Positions 37,207 through 46,571 of a DNA stretch of 64,000 nucleotides are shown piece by piece (positions within the stretch are counted from its first letter, which is position 1; every line of letters begins with the position of its first letter). The notes beneath the pieces were generated by a model, which had not been told where the DNA came from, searched no databases, and saw only the letters and a program-made list of their open reading frames with translations. The stretch lies in contig NZ_CP078067.1 of assembly GCF_019195395.1 (NCBI RefSeq), positions 1,813,783 through 1,877,782 of the forward strand. Reading direction: 5' to 3'. Both the position numbers and the translations under genes were made by a program. Source of the stretch: Kaistella faecalis. Its GTDB lineage: Bacteria; Bacteroidota; Bacteroidia; Flavobacteriales; Weeksellaceae.

Positions 37207-38838
37207 ACCTTTCTTCTTCCTGTTCTGAAATTTCTTAATCAGTGTATACACCACCAGAAAACCCAGGATAAATACAGAAATCCGTGACAATAAATCGCCG
37301 GCTCTGGTATAAAATGTCATGCCGTCGTAAAGGTTAACTTTTGCATAAAGCGCAGTTTTATCACCGTAAAGTGTATCCGCTGTGACATCGCCTCTGGCAT
37401 TGATGTGTGCAGAAATTCCGCTGTTGGCTGCTCTTGCAATTTCGCGGCGGGTTTCGATTGCACGGAGTCTTGCATAAGCCATAAGCTGCTGGTGACCCTG
37501 CGTAACACCCCACCAGGAATCATTCGTCATAATGGCTAAGAAATTGGCGCCCTCTTTCACATAATCAGTAACGAATTCGCCATAGATGCTTTCATAGCAA
37601 ATGATCGGAGCCAGTTTACCCGGATTATAAGGGTTGCCGAAAGCAGTTCTTTTTTTATCAACGCCCAAAGACGCAGTAGTTCCGCCAAGATTCAGCATGG
37701 CATCGCCTAAAAGCGGTTTCAGTACGTTGATGTATGGGAAGATTTCTACTCCGGGAACAAGTTTTCCTTTGTGATATACTTCCACTTTCTGGTTCGGGAT
37801 AATCTGAACTGCAGAATTGTAACTGTCTACATACACTCCCTGCGGCGTTTGGTAAGCAGTTTCCGATTTTTCACTTTCATCCGCATAAAAGCGGTGAGAG
37901 GAAATGCCTGTCGCGAAAACCGATTTAGGATGTTTGGTGAGAAAATCTTTTACGGTATTCAAAAGTATACTTTGTTCAAAACCGTTTTCCGAAATTGAGC
38001 CATATCCCGGTATTGAAGTTTCCGGACCGATATAATAATCGATCTTCCCTTTTGAATTGACTTCAGCCAACGTTAGCAGGTCATTCAGAATCGTTAAACT
38101 GTCTTTTGAATATTTTTCGGTGTAGGGATCTAGTTCCGGCTGCAGCATCAGTACATTCACAGATCCGATTGGTTTTTCATCAAAATTACTGTACTTCACC
38201 AGAGAGATCAGCATCGGAACCACAATTGCGATTACTAAAACCGACGAATTGATGATTAAGGACTTTCTTTTCCTGCCCGCTTCCCAGATCCTTAGTGTAT
38301 AGAAGATATAAACATTGATGAGTAAAATCCAGAAACTTCCGCCGGTTGCACCCAGGGTATCATACCACTGAATGATTTTAGGATAGTCTGCGAAAACATT
38401 TCCCAGATTGAGCCAGGGCCACGTAAGTTCCCAGCTCATATGGAACTTCTCGAAACACATCCATATGGCAACAAAAAATGTAAGTCCCCAATAGGTTCCC
38501 TGCGCGTTTTTGTACCAGTGGTAGAGCTGAAAAATAAATGCGTAAAACAGCGAGTTGAGAAGAACGGGAATCACAACGGCGAATAAGGAATGAGATCCGT
38601 CGGGATTTTTGGCTCCGTAAAGCCATCCTGTGGTGACAATATTCCAGATGATAAAACAGGTGTAGGAAAGGGCAAAAATCAGACTTCCTTTGTTTTTAAT
38701 CTTCGAAAATTTGGAGATTTCGTGTTCCATCATCAGCAACGGAACCAGGGCAAAAAATATAAAAAAAGGAATTCCGTAAGTTGGCCAGGAAATACTTAAA
38801 AGCAAAGCAGACATTAATGAAAGAATAATATACTTCAT
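37204..38838 (-). CDS. lnt: Apolipoprotein N-acyltransferase
   Basis: A 544-residue inner-membrane enzyme that adds the third acyl chain to lipoproteins. The N-terminal half has about six to seven membrane helices, and the C-terminal half is a nitrilase-like domain. The catalytic triad appears as Glu near 271 (GPETSIPGYG), Lys near 358 (HKGKLVPGVE) and Cys near 414 (ICYESIYGEF). A final membrane helix follows. It supports lipoprotein maturation, of which several substrates are encoded here. A minus-strand TAGATTTG box is at 38889-38896. Confidence 0.92.
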   Translation of the reverse strand: MKYIILSLMSALLLSISWPTYGIPFFIFFALVPLLMMEHEISKFSKIKNKGSLIFALSYTCFIIWNIVTTGWLYGAKNPDGSHSLFAVVIPVLLNSLFYAFIFQLYHWYKNAQGTYWGLTFFVAIWMCFEKFHMSWELTWPWLNLGNVFADYPKIIQWYDTLGATGGSFWILLINVYIFYTLRIWEAGRKRKSLIINSSVLVIAIVVPMLISLVKYSNFDEKPIGSVNVLMLQPELDPYTEKYSKDSLTILNDLLTLAEVNSKGKIDYYIGPETSIPGYGSISENGFEQSILLNTVKDFLTKHPKSVFATGISSHRFYADESEKSETAYQTPQGVYVDSYNSAVQIIPNQKVEVYHKGKLVPGVEIFPYINVLKPLLGDAMLNLGGTTASLGVDKKRTAFGNPYNPGKLAPIICYESIYGEFVTDYVKEGANFLAIMTNDSWWGVTQGHQQLMAYARLRAIETRREIARAANSGISAHINARGDVTADTLYGDKTALYAKVNLYDGMTFYTRAGDLLSRISVFILGFLVVYTLIKKFQNRKKKG

Positions 38839-38888
38839 TGTTGGATATAACTTTTCAGTGTTTTTGATTTAAAATGAAACTTCTGCCA

Positions 38889-38896
38889 CAAATCTA
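38889..38896 (-). promoter_or_regulatory. -7 box of lnt
   Basis: TAGATTTG on the minus strand, about 50 bp before the start; -33 box not found. Confidence 0.45.
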
Positions 38897-38943
38897 ATGA
38901 AAATATTTGCGATATAATACGGTGGAAGCTATCGTACGGTGAC

Positions 38944-38968
38944 AAAAAAAAGCGGGCTTTAGCCCGCT
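38944..38968 (-). terminator. Terminator after nadA-folB
   Basis: AGCGGGCT-TT-AGCCCGCT at 38951-38968, followed on the minus strand by eight T. The palindrome and its flank CCAATTGAT resemble the repeat at 17066. Confidence 0.75.
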
Positions 38969-39004
38969 CCAATTGATATTCTTTCAAATTAATTTTTATC
39001 TGTT

Positions 39005-39364
39005 TCAGAATTTCTTTTCAAAATAAACACTTACCCCATCCATTTCCCCCTGCATCGGCGGGCTGGTTTTGGTCATTTTTACAGAGATGAAAGTGATCTC
39101 CGGAAAGGTGTTTTTAATTTTTGTCATCATTCTTCCTGCGGCATGTTCCATCAGTTTTGAAGGGATTTTCATTTCCTCATGAACAATTGCATTGATTTCC
39201 GCATAATTGATGGTGTCCTCCAGATGATCCGTTTCGGTGGCTTTCCACAGATCTGCATGAATTTCAATATTCAGAATAAAGTAAGTTCCGATGATGGTTT
39301 CTTCGGGAAGAACGCCGTGGTAAGCGTAGATCTTCAGGTTTTCGAAAATTATTTTGGAGGTCAT
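39005..39364 (-). CDS. folB: Dihydroneopterin aldolase
   Basis: A 119-residue enzyme of folate synthesis. It cleaves dihydroneopterin to 6-hydroxymethyl-dihydropterin and glycolaldehyde. It has FENLKIYAYHGVLPEE near residues 6-21 and INYAEINAIV near 50-59, and a normal length for the family. It lies downstream of nadA on the same strand and is followed by a strong terminator. Confidence 0.92.
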   Translation of the reverse strand: MTSKIIFENLKIYAYHGVLPEETIIGTYFILNIEIHADLWKATETDHLEDTINYAEINAIVHEEMKIPSKLMEHAAGRMMTKIKNTFPEITFISVKMTKTSPPMQGEMDGVSVYFEKKF

Positions 39365-39431
39365 TCTTATTTTATTTTTAGCTGCAGGTTTCTGATTGAT
39401 TGCCCAATTACCACATCACCGCATCATCAAA

Positions 39432-40451
39432 TCATTTTATTGTTTTACTCAGTTCCAGCATGGCTTCAATCGGTTTCAGCGCTTTTAAACGGAGTTCTTC
39501 ATCGATTAAAATTTCCGGAAGTTCGTATTTCATGCACAGATAAAGTTTTTCCATCGTGTTTCTCTTCATATAAAAACATTCGGAACAGTTGCAGCTTTCA
39601 TCAAAAACCAGGGCCGGTATCAATTCTTTATGCGGAGCACGTTTTCTCATTTCGTGCAGAATTCCTTCTTCGGTCGCTACGATGAATTTCTGGCATTCGT
39701 CTTTTTCCACATAATTTAACAACGCAGAAGTGGAGCCGATGAAATGCGCCAGATCGAGAACCGCTGATTCGCTTTCAGGATGTGCAATTAATTTTGCATC
39801 CGGATTTTCTGCGAGTTGTTTCGCAATTCTTTCCATGGAAAAAGCTTCGTGAACGATACAGCTTCCGTCCCACAGAATCATGTCGCGTCCGGTTTTCTTC
39901 GCGAGATAGGCGCCGAGGTTTTTATCCGGAGCGAAAATGATAGGGCGGTCTTTCGGCAAGGCTTCGATAATAGTTTCCGCGTTGGAGCTCGTTACGATAA
40001 TATCAGATTCAGCCTTGGTTTCCGCGTTACAGTTGATGTAAGTGGCGATTAAAGCATTTGGATGTTTTTCCCGCATCGCGCGCAAACCTTCACCGCTGCA
40101 GCCGTCTGCAAGCGAACAGCCGGCCTGTGTATCAGGCAAAACTACTTTTTTAGTCGGATTAAGAATCTTCGCTGCTTCCGCCATAAAATGTACCCCGCAA
40201 AAGGCGATCATGTCTGCATCGGTATCTTTTGCCTGTCTCGCCAACTGAAGGGAATCTCCAAGAAAATCAGCAATATCCTGAATTTCTGCAGGCTGATAAT
40301 AATGGGCCAGGATTACGGCATTTTTTTCTTTCTTCAGTTCCAGAATGGCTTTTACCAATTCTTCACCCTGAGGAATAACGAGATTATCTATTTTTAAAAA
40401 TCCTCTTACCGGAAGATTTGATTTTGCTTTATCTAATGTTTCTGTGCTCAT
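39432..40451 (-). CDS. nadA: Quinolinate synthase
   Basis: A 339-residue 4Fe-4S enzyme that condenses iminoaspartate with dihydroxyacetone phosphate in NAD synthesis. Three cluster cysteines are expected from FCGVHFMAE near residue 84, the Cys in AGCSLADGCSG and one in the C-terminal CNCSECFYMKRNT segment. The conserved LAHYYQPAEIQDIADF motif is near residues 48-63. It is co-directional with folB (67 bp apart). Confidence 0.93.
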   Translation of the reverse strand: MSTETLDKAKSNLPVRGFLKIDNLVIPQGEELVKAILELKKEKNAVILAHYYQPAEIQDIADFLGDSLQLARQAKDTDADMIAFCGVHFMAEAAKILNPTKKVVLPDTQAGCSLADGCSGEGLRAMREKHPNALIATYINCNAETKAESDIIVTSSNAETIIEALPKDRPIIFAPDKNLGAYLAKKTGRDMILWDGSCIVHEAFSMERIAKQLAENPDAKLIAHPESESAVLDLAHFIGSTSALLNYVEKDECQKFIVATEEGILHEMRKRAPHKELIPALVFDESCNCSECFYMKRNTMEKLYLCMKYELPEILIDEELRLKALKPIEAMLELSKTIK

Positions 40452-40502
40452 TTCTGTGAATTTAAATAAGGGTTAAAATTAGTGATTTTTCGGCTAATTT
40501 TC

Positions 40503-41069
40503 TCAGGAAATCTCAATTCCCGAATGCATCAGTAATCCTGCAAGATTGTGTTGGGAAAATCTGGCTTTTTTCATGAAATTGTTTTCCGGAATAATGCTGA
40601 AATTCAAAGCTTCCCTAAAGTCTGCTTTTTCAAGATGAGTCCTGTCAAAAATACTTCCCGAAAGATCTGAATAGCTGAATTTGCTTTCCGCCAAATTTGC
40701 CTGGGTAAAATCGGTTTCATGGAGAATACAGTGTTCGAAAACTGTTTTTCTGAGATCTTTCTGAAAGAAGACTGCATGGGAAAGGTTGGAGTTTTTAAAA
40801 CTGAAACGCAGACCGAAACTGTTGGCATATTCAAAATCAACGCCGACCATTTTACAGCTGTTAAACTCAACTTCCCGAAATGCGGTGCTTTCAATTTTAA
40901 CCAAACTCAGATCGCAATCGGTGAACACGCAGTTCAGAAAGGAAATTTCAGTAAGACGGCTTTCATAAAAAATGCAGCTGCTGAAAACGCAGTTATCGTA
41001 TTCACCACTTTCCAGAGGTGTTTTGGTGAAATCTTTTTTGGTAAATGTTTCGTCGGAAATACTGATCAT
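40503..41069 (-). CDS. Pentapeptide repeat protein (Qnr/McbG-like fold)
   Basis: A 188-residue protein made of about thirty A(D/N)LXX-type pentapeptides with central Phe/Leu (CVFSS CIFYE SRLTE ISFLN CVFTD). Such proteins form a right-handed quadrilateral beta-helix that imitates B-DNA. Qnr and McbG versions protect gyrase from quinolones. Length is slightly below Qnr (about 215), and the loops typical of Qnr are not obvious, so a resistance role is not claimed. It lies between nadA and an SDR gene. Confidence 0.85.
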   Translation of the reverse strand: MISISDETFTKKDFTKTPLESGEYDNCVFSSCIFYESRLTEISFLNCVFTDCDLSLVKIESTAFREVEFNSCKMVGVDFEYANSFGLRFSFKNSNLSHAVFFQKDLRKTVFEHCILHETDFTQANLAESKFSYSDLSGSIFDRTHLEKADFREALNFSIIPENNFMKKARFSQHNLAGLLMHSGIEIS

Positions 41070-41113
41070 GAAAATAAATTACAGAATATAATTTCAACCT
41101 TTGTTTTCAGGAC

Positions 41114-41848
41114 TTACGCACTGAAAAATTTCGGATCCGGATGTAGAAAAGTATAATTGAATTCCTTGATTAAAAGTTCAGAGGAAATAATCCTTTGCCC
41201 GGAATCGTATGAATCAGCTGATTTTCCATCTTCTCTGTTTAAAATTTCTCCAATTGCAGGATGTTTCGGGGCAACCACATTGTAGATTGCCGAAGCTTTA
41301 TCTGAGTTGATCAGCAATTCCACTATCGCTAAAATATCTTCGTAATGAATGTAATTGACGCGTTTTTCAGGATTGCTGACTTCTCTGTTTCTGAAGAAAT
41401 TCTGAAGGGTTCTTTCACCGCCCATCAGGCCGCCGAAACGGAGGATATTGGTTTGAGGATATTTCTCTCTGACCGTTTTTTCCGCGGCAGCAATATCCGT
41501 TCTTAAATTCGTGGTGTCTTTTTCAGAGAAAATTCTGTTTTCCTGAGGGTAAATTCCTGTGGAACTGAACAGAATTGTTTTAGGAAATAAGTTCTGCATT
41601 TCTTCAAATCCCTTAAACCAGCTGCTGCGTGAAATCGGCATGCTGAAAATGGCTGCATCCGTATCATTTAAAAATTCACTTTCCGAGTCTTTGCTGAAAT
41701 CCAGAAGATGTACTTCTGCCGCAACCGTTTTCAGCTCCTGAATTTTGTCTGGAGAGGTGGTGGTTGCGATGACATGGTGGCCTCTACCGGTGAGATATTC
41801 TGCCAGTTTTTTTCCTACCCAGCCACAACCGATAACGGCAATTTTCAT
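41114..41848 (-). CDS. NAD(P)-binding SDR/epimerase-like protein (YeeZ-like)
   Basis: A 244-residue Rossmann protein. The dinucleotide-binding motif GCGWVGKKLAEYLTGRGH is at residues 7-24, and SSTGIYP is the YxxxK-type region. It resembles extended SDR proteins such as YeeZ; the substrate is unknown. Its start overlaps the gmk stop by 4 bp, so it is translationally coupled to gmk and yicC. Confidence 0.8.
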   Translation of the reverse strand: MKIAVIGCGWVGKKLAEYLTGRGHHVIATTTSPDKIQELKTVAAEVHLLDFSKDSESEFLNDTDAAIFSMPISRSSWFKGFEEMQNLFPKTILFSSTGIYPQENRIFSEKDTTNLRTDIAAAEKTVREKYPQTNILRFGGLMGGERTLQNFFRNREVSNPEKRVNYIHYEDILAIVELLINSDKASAIYNVVAPKHPAIGEILNREDGKSADSYDSGQRIISSELLIKEFNYTFLHPDPKFFSA

Positions 41849-42408
41849 GCGCTCAAAAAGTTTTTCAGAAGTTGTTCAACGGAGGTTTTTGCCTCATTCA
41901 GATCATTATTCACCACAATTTTATCAAATTGATCTTTAAACGTCATTTCTTCGGATGCCTTTTCCACTCTTGTGCGGATGGTTGCTGTGTCATCTGTTGC
42001 CCGGGAAACCAGTCTTCGCTCCAGTTCTTCAATCGATGGAGGCATGATAAAAATCGAAAGCGCCTGATCTCCGAAATATTTTTTCAGGGAAATCCCGCCT
42101 TTTACATCTACGTCGAAAATTACGGTTTTTCCGGTGTTCCAGATTCTCTCGACTTCAGACTTCAGGGTTCCGTAATATTTGTCGGTATACACTTCTTCAA
42201 ATTCTACAAAAGCGTCCTCAGCAATTTTCTGGCGGAACTCGTCGGGAGAAATGAAATGATAATCAATGCCGTTTTTTTCTGTTCCGCGCGGATTTCTGGT
42301 GGTACAGGAAACTGAAAATTCCAGTTGTGGAAATTTTTCCAGACAGTGTCTTACCAAAGTGGTTTTTCCGCTTCCGGAAGGTGCTGAAAAGATGATAACT
42401 TTGTTCAT
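41845..42408 (-). CDS. gmk: Guanylate kinase
   Basis: A 187-residue enzyme phosphorylating GMP to GDP. P-loop APSGSGKTTLV is at residues 9-19, the GMP-binding FSVSCTTRNPRGTEKNGIDY follows near 32-52, and VIFDVDVKGG carries the conserved acidic residue. It forms a minus-strand cluster yicC-gmk-SDR. Confidence 0.95.
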   Translation of the reverse strand: MNKVIIFSAPSGSGKTTLVRHCLEKFPQLEFSVSCTTRNPRGTEKNGIDYHFISPDEFRQKIAEDAFVEFEEVYTDKYYGTLKSEVERIWNTGKTVIFDVDVKGGISLKKYFGDQALSIFIMPPSIEELERRLVSRATDDTATIRTRVEKASEEMTFKDQFDKIVVNNDLNEAKTSVEQLLKNFLSA

Positions 42409-42427
42409 ATTTGGCTAATGGCTCTCT

Positions 42428-43285
42428 TTACAAAACATTCAGGGTCTGTTCTTTAATTTTTTCAAGGTCGTCTTTCATCATCACTACTAGTTTCTGTATT
42501 TCGGCGTGGTTGGCTTTCGAACCTAATGTATTGATTTCGCGGCCTATTTCCTGTGAAATGAAGCCGAGTTTCTTGCCGTTGAAATCTTCGTTTTCCATCA
42601 CTTCGGTGTAATATTTCAAGTGTTGGGTGAGTCTTACCTTTTCTTCAGCAATATCCAGTTTTTCGGTAAAATAGGCCATTTCCTGATAGAAGCGGGTTTC
42701 GTCAATATTATCGAATTCATTCAGCGTGCTGCGGTATTTTTCCTTAATCGTTTCCAGCCTCACGCTTTCGTAAGGGGTCACCTGTGAAAGATAACTTTCA
42801 ATATTGTGGATGTTGCGCTTGAGTTCTTCATGAAGATTGCTGCCTTCAGTTTTTCTGAAACTGTTGAATTTCGTAACTGCTTCCTTTAAAAGGCCGTTCA
42901 GGAAAATCCATTCATTTTCATTCAGTTCATCGGGACGGGTAGAGATTGCGTCGGGCATTCTGATGGCCATTTTCAGGTATTCGAAATCCGGTCCGTCGCC
43001 GGAGATTTTCTTTAGATCTTCAATATAAGCTTTCACCAAATCGTGGTTGATATTCACATCTCCCGAATCATCCAGAGACTCAAGATTGATGTAGCAGTCA
43101 ACCTTTCCGCGAAGAATGCTGTCGTTGAGTACTTTGCGCATTTCGAATTCCTTCTCTTTATACCGCACGGGCATCTTGATGTTCAGGTCAAAAGATTTGC
43201 TGTTGAGGGATTTAATATCTACGGTTATTTTTTTTCCTTCGAAAACGCCTTCGCTTCTTCCGAAGCCTGTCATGGATAGAATCAT
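42428..43285 (-). CDS. yicC: YicC/YloC family endoribonuclease
   Basis: A 285-residue protein. The N-terminal YicC-like domain begins MTGFGRSEG, with KSLNSKSFDLNIKMP near residues 26-40. The C-terminal DUF1732 part includes EEKVRLTQHLKYYTEVM and GKKLGFISQEIGREINTLGSK. The family acts as a ring-shaped endoribonuclease in other bacteria. It is 19 bp upstream of gmk, the common yicC-gmk pair. Confidence 0.92.
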   Translation of the reverse strand: MILSMTGFGRSEGVFEGKKITVDIKSLNSKSFDLNIKMPVRYKEKEFEMRKVLNDSILRGKVDCYINLESLDDSGDVNINHDLVKAYIEDLKKISGDGPDFEYLKMAIRMPDAISTRPDELNENEWIFLNGLLKEAVTKFNSFRKTEGSNLHEELKRNIHNIESYLSQVTPYESVRLETIKEKYRSTLNEFDNIDETRFYQEMAYFTEKLDIAEEKVRLTQHLKYYTEVMENEDFNGKKLGFISQEIGREINTLGSKANHAEIQKLVVMMKDDLEKIKEQTLNVL

Positions 43286-43302
43286 GGATTTGCTTTAGCA
43301 GA

Positions 43303-43310
43303 CAAAGATA
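43303..43310 (-). promoter_or_regulatory. -7 box of yicC
   Basis: TATCTTTG on the minus strand, about 18 bp before the yicC ATG, in the divergent region with the PASTA gene. Confidence 0.55.
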
Positions 43311-43381
43311 AATATTTCCAGACTCTTGAGCATCAAAAATACGGGCAATAAGTTTCGACTCTATCCGAAAAGATTATTTTA

Positions 43382-43389
43382 TATATTTG
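43382..43389 (+). promoter_or_regulatory. -7 box of the PASTA gene
   Basis: TATATTTG ends 25 bp before ATG 43415; a TTTC run near 43353 may be a weak -33 element. Confidence 0.55.
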
Positions 43390-43414
43390 CACATCTATTT
43401 AAAGTTTGAGAAAT

Positions 43415-44446
43415 ATGCTTAAATCGCTTTTCCACTGGAAAGTCCTGGTTAATATCATTTTGGCGGCTGTAGTTTTCACGGGATTGGTTTGGTTAACATT
43501 CCGGTGGCTTGAGCTGCATACCAATCACGGCAAGGAAATCGCGGTACCGAATGTGATGAACAGGTCGGTTCACGATGCCATCAAAATCCTCGATGATTCC
43601 GGACTCGATTATGAGGTTGACAGTTTTAAATACGATCCCAAATTCCGCCCTTTCCAGGTGCTGCAGATTTATCCTTCAGCGGGCTCCCGTGTAAAGGACG
43701 GCAGAACGATTATGTTGAAAGTTAACCCGAGAACTTATGCACAGGTTTCCGTCCCAGATGTCTTAGACCGATATAAAGGTTTGGCATTCCGACAGTTGGA
43801 GCAGGTTGGATTAAAGGTAGGTGATACGATTTACGAACCAAGCATTCAGCGCGATGCGGTACTCAGAATGCTGTACAACGGAACATCCCTGAAACCCGGT
43901 TCTTTACTTCCGCGTTTTTCAACAATTGATATCGTGATCGGGGCAGGACCCAAACGAAATATTACCGTTCCCAATTTAGTAGGTTTAACCGTTCAGGAAG
44001 CCAAAGCGATCATAAAGCAGAATCTTTTTGAGGTAGGTCTTGTGGAAAGTGAAGACGGCAAACAGGACGAATCCGATATTGTATATTATCAGGATCCGGC
44101 TCCGTTTGATGTCCGCGACCAGGGAATGCAGATCGACATCTGGGCGAGCAAAAAAACTCCTGCCGAAATGGGAGGCAAGATTTCTGAACTTAACGCGATA
44201 TACCGAATCAAACTTCAGGAAGTAGAACCGCTGTCAACCTATCCTGATCCGCCGGTTTACCGTGAACCTGAACCAACACAGGAGGTGCCAAGGAGTGAAA
44301 CGCCTAAAGCAGAAACACCGAAGACGGAAACTCCAAAAACGGAAACACCGAAGACTTCGGCAGATCCAAAGCCGAAAACCGGCACATCCACCACTCCGGT
44401 AAAGCCAGCTGAGAAGCCGAAAGCAAAAAAAGTAATTGTAGAGTAA
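43415..44446 (+). CDS. PASTA-domain membrane protein
   Basis: A 343-residue protein. An inner-membrane anchor spans about residues 10-28, followed by three PASTA domains near 40-110, 113-185 and 188-252 (IAVPNVMNRSVHDAIKIL, SVPDVLDRYKGLAFRQLEQV and TVPNLVGLTVQEAKAII). The tail from about 285 is Pro/Thr/Lys/Glu-rich with a TPKTE-type repeat. PASTA domains bind peptidoglycan in Gram-positive Ser/Thr kinases; here no kinase domain is attached. An upstream TTG codon is ignored. An RluD-like gene lies 57 bp downstream behind a hairpin. Confidence 0.87.
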   Translation: MLKSLFHWKVLVNIILAAVVFTGLVWLTFRWLELHTNHGKEIAVPNVMNRSVHDAIKILDDSGLDYEVDSFKYDPKFRPFQVLQIYPSAGSRVKDGRTIMLKVNPRTYAQVSVPDVLDRYKGLAFRQLEQVGLKVGDTIYEPSIQRDAVLRMLYNGTSLKPGSLLPRFSTIDIVIGAGPKRNITVPNLVGLTVQEAKAIIKQNLFEVGLVESEDGKQDESDIVYYQDPAPFDVRDQGMQIDIWASKKTPAEMGGKISELNAIYRIKLQEVEPLSTYPDPPVYREPEPTQEVPRSETPKAETPKTETPKTETPKTSADPKPKTGTSTTPVKPAEKPKAKKVIVE

Positions 44447-44466
44447 TCCATAATCAATAAAATGAT

Positions 44467-44497
44467 AAAGCTTCAGCGGTAAGTTGAAGCTTTTTTT
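44467..44497 (+). terminator. Terminator between the PASTA and RluD-type genes
   Basis: AAAGCTTCA (44467-44475) and TGAAGCTTT (44485-44493), followed by TTTT. The rluD-like ATG is 7 bp after the T run, so readthrough or a start inside the stem would be needed. Confidence 0.65.
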
Positions 44498-44503
44498 AAT
44501 CCT

Positions 44504-45571
44504 ATGTCCGACGAAAACGACGATTTTTTAGAAGAAGATTTACCCGGCCAGGAAACCGGCGAAACAGATGATGCCGAGTCGGCAGGCCTTTATGAGCACC
44601 TGAATATTAAAGTAGACAGGAATCAGGAGCCGCTCCGCATTGATAAGTTTCTGTTCATTTTCCGGCAGAATTCTTCCCGGAACAAGATTTCTCAAACCTG
44701 TCGCGCAGGAAACGTAGTCGTGAACGGTACACCGGTAAAGCAGAATTACCGCGTAAAACCCGGTGACGAAATATCAGTGCTTCTGGCTCATCCGCCACGA
44801 GAAAATATCATCATTCCTCAGGATATTCCTGTAAACATCGTGTATGAAGATGATGATCTTGTGGTTGTAGACAAAGATCCCGGCATGGTTGTGCATCCCG
44901 GTCACGGCAATTATACCGGAACACTGGTTAATGCGCTAGCATTTCATTTTGAAAAAAACGGACAGAAATCTGATCTCGACAGGGTAGGACTTGTGCACAG
45001 GATCGACAAAGATACTTCGGGACTTTTGGTTATTGCCAAAACCGAATATGCACTGAGTTTCCTAGCCAAACAGTTTTTCGACCGAACCACCAAAAGATTG
45101 TACTGGGCTTTTGTCTGGGGCAATATGCCTGAAGACGAAGGGACCATTACCGGAAATATCGGTAGACACCTGAAAAACAGGATGCAGATGGCTGTTTTCC
45201 CTGACGGCAGTTTCGGAAAACATGCGGTCACCCACTACAAGGTGATTGAAAGGTTTAAATACATAACCTGGGTTGAATGCAAACTGGAGACAGGCAGAAC
45301 CCACCAGATCAGAGCGCATTTTAAACACATCGGTCATACGCTCTTTAATGACGAAAGGTATGAAGGGAATGTGATCCTGAAAGGAGTAAACCTCCCCAAA
45401 TACAGACAGTTTGTAAAAAATGTTTTCGAGGTTCTGCCGCGACATGCCCTGCATGCCCACACCTTAGGTTTTATACATCCAACCACTAAAAAGGAAATGT
45501 ACTTCGAAAGTCCTATGCCCGCAGATATGGATGAAGCCGTGAAAAAGTGGAGAAATTATCTGGAACATTAA
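44504..45571 (+). CDS. rluD: RluA-family 23S rRNA pseudouridine synthase (RluD-like)
   Basis: A 355-residue enzyme. An acidic leader (residues 1-30) precedes an S4 RNA-binding domain (about 45-100, LRIDKFLFIFRQNSSRNKI), and the catalytic RluA domain has HRIDKDTSG at 165-173 with catalytic Asp168. Members make pseudouridine in the helix 69 loop of 23S rRNA; the exact target cannot be read here. It follows the PASTA gene after a possible terminator. Confidence 0.9.
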   Translation: MSDENDDFLEEDLPGQETGETDDAESAGLYEHLNIKVDRNQEPLRIDKFLFIFRQNSSRNKISQTCRAGNVVVNGTPVKQNYRVKPGDEISVLLAHPPRENIIIPQDIPVNIVYEDDDLVVVDKDPGMVVHPGHGNYTGTLVNALAFHFEKNGQKSDLDRVGLVHRIDKDTSGLLVIAKTEYALSFLAKQFFDRTTKRLYWAFVWGNMPEDEGTITGNIGRHLKNRMQMAVFPDGSFGKHAVTHYKVIERFKYITWVECKLETGRTHQIRAHFKHIGHTLFNDERYEGNVILKGVNLPKYRQFVKNVFEVLPRHALHAHTLGFIHPTTKKEMYFESPMPADMDEAVKKWRNYLEH

Positions 45572-45620
45572 TAACCCGAAAAGTTTTTTATATTTGTTAA
45601 AAATTCACCCATCCTTAATT

Positions 45621-46571
45621 ATGAGAAAAATATATACGTTATTTTTCGTTTTAGTGTTTTTTGTTCAGTACAAAAGCCAGGAAACGCTCCCTTATTATCA
45701 GCAGTACCTGCTCGAAGGCGATTTCCTTTTTAATCCTGCGCTTTATGGCAAAACCGACGATGTGGTGTTGAATTTAAATTATCAGAAACAGTTTTCTGAT
45801 TTTGCGGAGTCACCAAATGTACAGTCCATCGGGCTGCACGCCAATATCTTCGACCGTGTTGGCGCCGGACTTTCGTTTTTCCGCGACCAGAACGGTCCGG
45901 TTTCCTCGAACGGAATCGGCGCCGGAGCTTCTTATTTTATTCCTATTGATGACGATGGCGAAAGAAAAAGCCAGTTCTCTTTTGGCACGAACGTGAATTT
46001 CTATAATATGAACATCGATCTCGGGAAACTGAATCCTCAGGATCCGGGAGATCCCACGCTGGCTTCAGATACCAACAGTCTTTTTCTCGTGTATGCGAAT
46101 CTGGGGATGGCAGTGACTTTCCGTAATTTCTTTGCCGGAGTCTCCGTAAATGATATTGCGTTGACCAATGATATTCCTATCGTTAACGGCATTGAGCCGG
46201 AACCGACTAAATTTATCCTGAATGCCGGCTATGATTACTATCTTACCGAGCAGTTTTATGTATCTCCATCGGTGCTGATGAATTTCAATACCAATTCATC
46301 CAGAATCACCGATATGAATTTAATGGCGACCATTTTGGGCGACGAAAATTCGTTTTCTGCCGGAGCAAGTTTCAGAACGTCAAAGAACCAGTTCGGAAGC
46401 CAGAATCTGGGAATTTCGCCCATCCTGAAAGCGACCGTAAACAATTTCTTTTTTGGCGCAAGTTATAATTTCGGACTGTCCGATATACAGCAGTATGCCG
46501 GCAGCAGTTTTATGCTGAGCGTTGGGTATAATATCGAAAACTTTATCAATACGAGAGGGTACAGGTATTAG
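45621..46571 (+). CDS. PorP/SprF family type IX secretion outer-membrane protein
   Basis: A 316-residue protein with signal peptide IYTLFFVLVFFVQYKSQ. The mature part is a beta-barrel-like outer membrane protein with the family start YYQQYLLEGDFLFNPALYG and a terminal aromatic strand ending RGYRY. Such proteins accompany secreted gliding or adhesin proteins in the type IX system; usually a large partner gene lies next to it, and none is seen here. I start at ATG 45621, nine codons inside the longest frame. A 7-bp periodic tract follows. Confidence 0.82.
   Translation: MRKIYTLFFVLVFFVQYKSQETLPYYQQYLLEGDFLFNPALYGKTDDVVLNLNYQKQFSDFAESPNVQSIGLHANIFDRVGAGLSFFRDQNGPVSSNGIGAGASYFIPIDDDGERKSQFSFGTNVNFYNMNIDLGKLNPQDPGDPTLASDTNSLFLVYANLGMAVTFRNFFAGVSVNDIALTNDIPIVNGIEPEPTKFILNAGYDYYLTEQFYVSPSVLMNFNTNSSRITDMNLMATILGDENSFSAGASFRTSKNQFGSQNLGISPILKATVNNFFFGASYNFGLSDIQQYAGSSFMLSVGYNIENFINTRGYRY

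Noticed and set aside
40503-41069. Quinolone resistance (Qnr) gene
   Set aside because: The pentapeptide fold fits, but length and loop features of Qnr are not evident; only the general family is called.
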